A stretch of DNA of 64,000 nucleotides from Datura wrightii. Taxonomy: Eukaryota > Streptophyta > Magnoliopsida > Solanales > Solanaceae. The notes beneath the pieces were generated by a model. It made no database searches. It was not told the origin of the DNA and saw only the letters and a program-made list of their open reading frames with translations. This document shows positions 58,526 to 64,000 of this stretch, in pieces. Positions within the stretch are counted from its first letter, which is position 1. Every line of letters starts with the position of its first letter. The position numbers and the translations under genes were made by a program. The stretch covers positions 133,117,001 to 133,181,000 of the forward strand of contig JASDFA010000010.1 in assembly GCA_035772735.1 (NCBI GenBank), read 5' to 3'.

Positions 58526-61500
58526 CTAGGCTTGAAATAGGTGAGGATATCTGATTTTCATGTCTTCTTCAGCCTCCCACGTCATTTCTTCCCGATTTCT
58601 ATTACGCCACAATACCTTGACAGACGCAACGTCTTTAGTTCTCAGCCTATGAATCTGTCTGTCTAAAATGGCTACGGGAACCTCTTCATAGGCTAACTCC
58701 TCTGTGACCTGAACATCCTGGACTGGAACTACTGTAGAAGGGTCCCCTACGAACTTTCTTAACATAGAAACATGGAATACTGGGTGAACAGATGCTAACT
58801 CTGGAGGCAAGTTTAACTCATATGCCACGCGGCCTATTCTTCGCCGAATCTGATACGGCCCAATGAATCTTGGGCTAAGCTTGCCTTTCTTTCCAAACCT
58901 CGTTACCCCTTTCATCGGGGACACTTTCAGATATACCCAGTTGTTTACCGAAAATTCTAGATTTCTGCGCTGTCTATCTGCATATGACTTCTGACGGCTC
59001 TAAGCGGTCAGTAAACGTTCTCGGATAAGCTTTATCTTTTCCTCGGACTGCCGAACAATGTCTGGGCCAACTAATGCTGATTCTCCTATCTCAAACCAGC
59101 CCACCGGTGATCTACATTTCCGCCCGTACAATGCCTCGAAAGGCGCCATCTGAATAGCTGAATGGTAGCTGTTATTATAAGCAAATTCGATTAACGAAAG
59201 ATGTTCATCCCAGCTACCCCCAAAATCTAACACACACGCTCGTAGCATATCTTCGAGCGTCTGAATTGTACGTTCAGCTTGCCCGTCTGTCTGAGGATGG
59301 AATGTTGTACTCAGATTAATCTGCGTCCCCAGACCTTTCTTAAATGACTGCCAGAACCTAGCTGTAAACTGTGCCCCTCTGTCTGAAATGATAGATCCCG
59401 GCACTCCATGCAATCTAACTATTTCTCTGATATACAATTCGGCATAATCCCCAGCTGAGAAGGTAGCCCTTACTGGCAGGAAATGAGCTGATTTTGTCAG
59501 CCTGTCAACTATTACCCAAATGGAATCATTTCTGCGTCTAGTACGGGGTAACCCTATTAGAAAATCCATGTTTATTACTTCCCATTTCCACATAGGTATC
59601 ATTATCTCTTGAGTCAAACCACCCGGTTTCTGGTGCTCTGCTTTCACCTGCTGACAATTAGCACACCTAGACACAAATTCGGCTATCTCAGTTTTCATAC
59701 CTGGCCACCAGTAGATGTCTCTAATGTCGTGGTACATTTTCGTCGCCCCTGGGTGAAGGGAATAGCGAGCGTAGTGTACCTCATGCATGATCTGTCCGTG
59801 AAGTCCTGAGACATTCGGGACACAAAGGCGGCCCTTACAATATAGCACATCATTCCCGGTTGTCTGAAAATATGGCTCCTTACCCTTCTGAACTCTATCT
59901 CTGAGCTGGACTAAATCGGGATCCTCATACTGTCGTTCTTTTACCTCCGCAACTAGCGATGATACTACAGAATTCTGAATTACGGCCCCATTATCTCCTG
60001 TTTCCATTACCCGAACGGTTAGTCCAGCTAACTGATGAATTTCTTTAGCTAATTTCTGTTTTTTGGGTCGCAAATATGCCAAACTCCCCATTGACTTACG
60101 GCTCAGGGCGTCTGCCACAACATTGGCTTTCCCCAGATGGTACAGGATGTTCACATCATAATCCTTCAACAATTCCAACCAGCGACGTTGCCGCAGATTC
60201 AACTCCCTCTGAGTGAAAATGTACTGCAAGCTCTTATGATCTGTATATATATCAACATGGACGCCGTACAGGTAATGCCTCCACATCTTCAAGGCATGAA
60301 TTACTGCGGCCAACTCTAGATCATGGGTGGGGTAATTCTTCTCGTGTTTCCTCAGCTGCCTGGAAGCATATGCAATTACTCTACCATGCTGCATAAACAC
60401 ACAACCCTATCCGACACCTGACGCGTCGCAATAAACTGAATAACCTTCTGTGCCTTCCGGCAGTGCTAGTACTGGGGCGGAGGTTAATCTGTCTTTCAGT
60501 TCCTGGAAACTCTGCTCGCATGCCTCCGTCCACTGAAACTTTGCTGCTTTCTGTGTCAATTTCGTTAAAGGTGCTGCAATAGTTGAGAATCCCTCAACGA
60601 ACCTCCGATAGTATCCTGCCAACCCCAGAAAGCTACGAACTTCAGTCGGGGTGGTAGGCCTAGGCCATGACTTAACTGCTTCTATCTTCTGCTTGTCTAC
60701 CTGTATACCAGCGTCTGAGACAATATGCCCTAAAAAGGCTACTGAGTTAAGCTAGAATTCACACTTCGAAAATTTAGCATACAACTGGCGGTCCCTAAGA
60801 GTTCGGAGCACTGTCCACAAATGAGTCCGGTGATCTGCTTCAGAGCGAGAATACACCAGAATATCATCAATGAATACTATCACGAACAAGTCCAGGAAGG
60901 GTCTGAAAATACTGTTCATCAGGTCCATAAAGACTGCTGGGGCATTCGTTAGCCCGAAGGACATAACCAGAAATTCAAAATGCCCATATCGGGTCCTGAA
61001 TGCTGTCTTAGGAATATCCCTCTCACGTACTCGGACCTGGTGATATCCGGACCGCAAGTCAATTTTAGAAAAGTATCTGGCTCCCTGTAGCTGATCAAAT
61101 AAATCATCAATTCTGGGAAGCGGATACTTGTTCTTTACTGTAACTTTGTTTAGCTGCCGATAATCTATACACATTCGGAGCGAGCCATCTTTCTTTCTCA
61201 CAAACAAGACTGGCGCACCCCACGGGGAAGTACTCGGCCTGATAAAACCTTTATCTAACAGGTCTTTCAACTGCTCCTTTAATTCTCTGAGTTCTGCAGG
61301 AGCCATACGATAAGGAGGTATTGATATTGGCTGAGTGCCTGGTAGCAAATCAATAGCGAAGTCTATTTCCCTTTCTGGGGGAATACCAGGTAACTCATCA
61401 GGAAATACATCTGGAAATTCATTTACCACTGGGACAGACTGGAGTGTCGGAGATTCTGCCTGGACATCCTGAACTCTGACAAGATGGTAAATACACCCCT

Positions 61501-63310
61501 TAGATATCAATTTTCTCGCCTGAAGGTAGGAAATAAACCTACCTTTTGGCGTCGCGGTGCTGCCCTTCCACTCCCGTACTGCCTCCCCCGGGAAGTGGAA
61601 TCGGACCGTTTTGGTCCAACATTCAACATTAGCAAAACATGGTACAAACCAATCCATACCCATTATGGCATCGAAGTCTATCATTTCTAACTCAACCAAA
61701 TCTACTGTGGTCTGACGATCAGCAACCTCTACTGTACACCCGCGGTAAATTCGGCTAGCTGTGATAGAGTCACCAACGGGCGTAGATACTAGGAAGGGCT
61801 GCTGTAATGATTCTGGTACAATACTAAACTTCCGTGCCACAAATGGAGTAATATAGGACAAAGTAGACCCTGGATCAATTAGCACATAAGCAGGGTGTGA
61901 GCAGATAGTTAGCATACCTGTCACAACATCAGGCGATGCCTCTGAATCTTGCCTCCCTGGTAAGGCATATGTGCGGCTTGGACCCGCACCTGTACTGGAG
62001 GCCCCTAATCTGCCTCGACCCCTGCCTGTTGAAACTGAGGGCCTACGCCCAGTCGAGGATGCTGTAGCTCGCGACCCTACTGACGCCCTATCCTGTCTGT
62101 CCCGGTCCTCTCGACCTCTGGCTGGGCAGTCTCTCATCAAATGGCCTTCTTGGCCACAAATATAGCATGCGGTGGAACCATACCTGCACGCTCCAGAATG
62201 GCGTCGGCTGCATATAGGGCAAAGTGGTAGGGTATACCTACTCTGCTCCGCCCTCCTCTGTGACGGTGAGTCTGCCGTCTGCGAACCTCTACCAGCCTCT
62301 GACTGCCCCCTGCGGTTGGATCTACCTCCCTGTGACTGTGGCGGAGGCGGGGGCCTGGGCAGCCTATCTGACAATCGTGGCCTGGGTCCTCCCCGGGCCT
62401 CTCTTTGTAACTCAGCTGGCCTATCCCGGCGACGCTGCTCCTGATTAACCCTTCTGATTTCCCGATGTCGCTGTCTGATGCCCTCAATATTCTGGGCAAA
62501 TGCCTGGATTCGGGAAATATCCATATCTTCTCGCAGTGTGGCCGTGATGCAAGTCTCGACATACTCTGGGTTCAACCCCATAATAAAACGGTGCACTCTG
62601 GATGCCATGGTATCAACAAAAGCTGGTGCATATCGAGCCAAAGAATCAAACTGCAAGGAATATTCCCGAACATTCATGGCCCCTTGTTCTAGATGTAGGA
62701 ACTGGTCTACCCGGGCCTATCGAATCTCCCGCGGCAAATAGTGATCTAGAAAGGCTCTTGAAAAGCTGGACCAGGTGGGAGGGGGAACATCTCTCCCTCG
62801 GGACCTCTCCCAGCTTTCATACCATAACAGCGCAATATCTCGCAACCGGAATGCGGCCAATTCAACTGACTTAGTAGGTGTAGCATGCATAACCCTGAAG
62901 ATTCTCTGCATCTGATCCAGAAAATCCTGGGGGTCCTCTGTTCGGTCCGTGCCTGTGAACTGTGGGGGATTCAGGGCTAAGAACTCTCGGACCCTCGAAC
63001 TACCGGGCCCTCCTGATGCTTCTGCAACTGTGGATGGCATTTGCTGACGCTGAGCAGCCATCATCTGTGCTATCATAACTACAGCACTCCTAACCTCCTG
63101 GTCGGAAGGTGTCGGTATAGGGACTGCTGAAGATACTGTCGCTCCAAACGGCTCCTGACGTGGTGGAGACTGCTGAGGAGGCTGAGATGAAGCCTCTGTA
63201 GGGCCCTCTGATCGGGCTGTATCCAAATGAGGGGGAGGCATCCTGCTGGTGCCCTCCCCTGCTGCAATGTCTAAGCTCCGACCTGTGATGGGATGGCGCT
63301 GGTCTAACAT
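58526..63310 (-). pseudogene. Element F gag-pol polyprotein, one frame with four TAG codons
   Basis: About 1594 codons, with start MLDQRHPITGRSLD chosen by match to E; an in-frame ATG upstream at 63454 lies in the leader. Gag holds a zinc knuckle [14 protein letters not shown] (about residues 382-395). Protease [13 protein letters not shown] is at 477-489. RT spans about 640-850, with catalytic FIDDILVYS at 813. RNase H has YCDAS near 962 and TDHKSLQY near 1024. Integrase has the zinc Cys pair near 1216 and 1219, catalytic Asp 1249, Asp 1310 and Glu 1346 (35 residues between the last two). A GPY motif is near 1483 and a chromodomain-like tail (LDRQIHRLRTKDVASVKVLW) at about 1542-1592. TAG stops fall at codons 198, 853, 968 and 1437. 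All catalytic motifs are present, but no full product can be made without readthrough. Confidence 0.9.
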
Positions 63311-63507
63311 TATCTCTAGCCAAAGAATATGGTAAGATTTTAGGAATTCAACCCTATACTGTACAGCTCTATAGCACGACTGAATCAGAATAAAAGACAA
63401 CCATCCTATCATGCCTTGCAGCCTCCTACCCATAGTATGTGGTGCACAACACATCCATGGACAGGACTCTACTTAGCACGGCTTGCAGACTCCCTGGGAT
63501 ACGACCT

Positions 63508-63519
63508 GCTCTGATACCA
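63508..63519 (-). other. Element F primer binding site (tRNA-iMet)
   Basis: TGGTATCAGAGC on the minus strand, 4 nt after the 5' LTR terminus (63524). Exact initiator-tRNA-Met type site. Confidence 0.92.
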
Positions 63520-63523
63520 AGTT

Positions 63524-64000
63524 TGTCACACCCCGCCTTGGGGGGTATGACTGGCACCTGGTGCCCTACTAGGACCTGACCTGCTGGACTGTTAAGCCTG
63601 GGCGCATCTGGCGCCTGGCTGGCTCTAACTCACATTTCTGGAAACAAAGGACTATATGACGGTTGTAAATACAGCCCCCGGCCCATTGGCCTATAGCCTC
63701 ATGTACCTGCACTAGCAGCTGACCAGAAACATAGTAATTCAGGGAAACCTATGCGGGCCGACAAGGCCACCGTGCTGTCTAGTTATCTATAACTCAAACA
63801 TAGCATACTAAGAAGCTACGTGACCGGCAAGGTCACCACTACTGGTGAACTACGGCCCCACATGGCCATTACAAAAGAAAGAAAGAGTAAAGGCAACTAT
63901 ACAACTGCACGGCCCCACACGACCGGCTCATCTGACCATAGGGAATACATACAGACTGCAAGCCTCTAGGAATAGTAATAGAACTGGCCGGGACAGGGCC
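63524..64000 (-). repeat. Element F 5' LTR, partial
   Basis: 477 bp of the 5' LTR up to the window edge. It aligns without gaps to 55681-56157 with 7 substitutions. Confidence 0.93.

Larger units (their letters stand above)
55681..64000 (-). mobile_element. Element F: young Tekay/Del-like LTR retrotransposon, right end outside the window
   Basis: Minus strand. The 5' LTR runs from 63524 off the right edge; then come primer site, gag-pol (63310-58526), hairpin, polypurine tract and 3' LTR (58258-55681). Over the 477 bp visible in both LTRs I count 7 differences (about 1.5 percent), so insertion is recent compared with every other element here. LTR ends are TGTTATACCCCG and CGGGGTGTGACA, nearly inverted copies of each other. 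Coding sequence is one frame with four TAG codons and no frameshift. It could serve as the reference copy for the E family. Confidence 0.93.

Noticed and set aside
58526..63310. Use of TAG as a sense codon throughout element F
   Set aside because: Only one of four TAG codons is shared with E; the others correspond to sense codons there. Mutation explains them better. The shared one is kept as a separate finding.

Overview
This 64 kb window looks like plant nuclear heterochromatin made almost entirely of nested LTR retrotransposons. I found no host gene, rRNA, tRNA or CRISPR array. The families (Tekay/Del-like Ty3-gypsy chromoviruses with an initiator-tRNA-Met primer site, Athila-like Ty3-gypsy with a tRNA-Asp primer site, and a gag-only non-autonomous relative) and their very long LTRs suggest a large-genome eudicot, probably Solanaceae (Capsicum or Solanum-like). 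The family assignments come from motifs. The organism is inference.

Layout, with names used below. D (+), an Athila-like element, is the oldest layer; its protease-RT-RNase H region is at 17684-20073 and its integrase resumes at 29754-30879. S (-), a tRNA-Asp-primed element, sits in D's protease with its upstream LTR ending at 17683; it runs off the left edge and supplies most of 1-3007. A (+), a decayed Tekay element (3008-17413), sits inside the LTR of S. B (+), gag-only (7624-13550, exact 5-bp target duplication CCACC), sits inside the integrase of A. C (+), a second decayed Tekay element (20074-29753), sits inside the integrase of D. E (+), a third Tekay element (about 32830 to 43239 and beyond), lies in sequence downstream of D. 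A 1.56 kb solo LTR (S2) interrupts its 5' LTR. G (+) interrupts its 3' LTR. G (43240-55680) is a tandem chain LTR-internal-LTR-internal-LTR of a non-autonomous element with 4.26 kb LTRs and internal regions of only about 1.48 kb. F (-), the youngest element (55681 to beyond 64000), sits in the third LTR of G. F keeps gag-protease-RT-RNase H-integrase-chromodomain in one frame, broken only by four TAG codons, and its LTRs differ at 7 of 477 comparable positions.

The coding parts follow the usual order gag, protease, reverse transcriptase, RNase H, integrase, with a chromodomain-like tail in A, C, E and F. All copies are broken. B and G have no pol and would need enzymes in trans.

The most interesting signals are non-coding: (1) a hairpin with an AGGA loop 2-5 nt upstream of the polypurine tract in F, G and B, with different stem sequences but preserved pairing; (2) a promoter block upstream of the TATA box that is nearly the same in B and F, although they belong to different lineages; (3) family-specific arrays of short dyad-symmetric words in LTRs, some shared between lineages; (4) twin hairpins just after the coding region of B and D; (5) the tandem LTR chain G; (6) an amber codon at the same RT/RNase H junction codon in both E and F.
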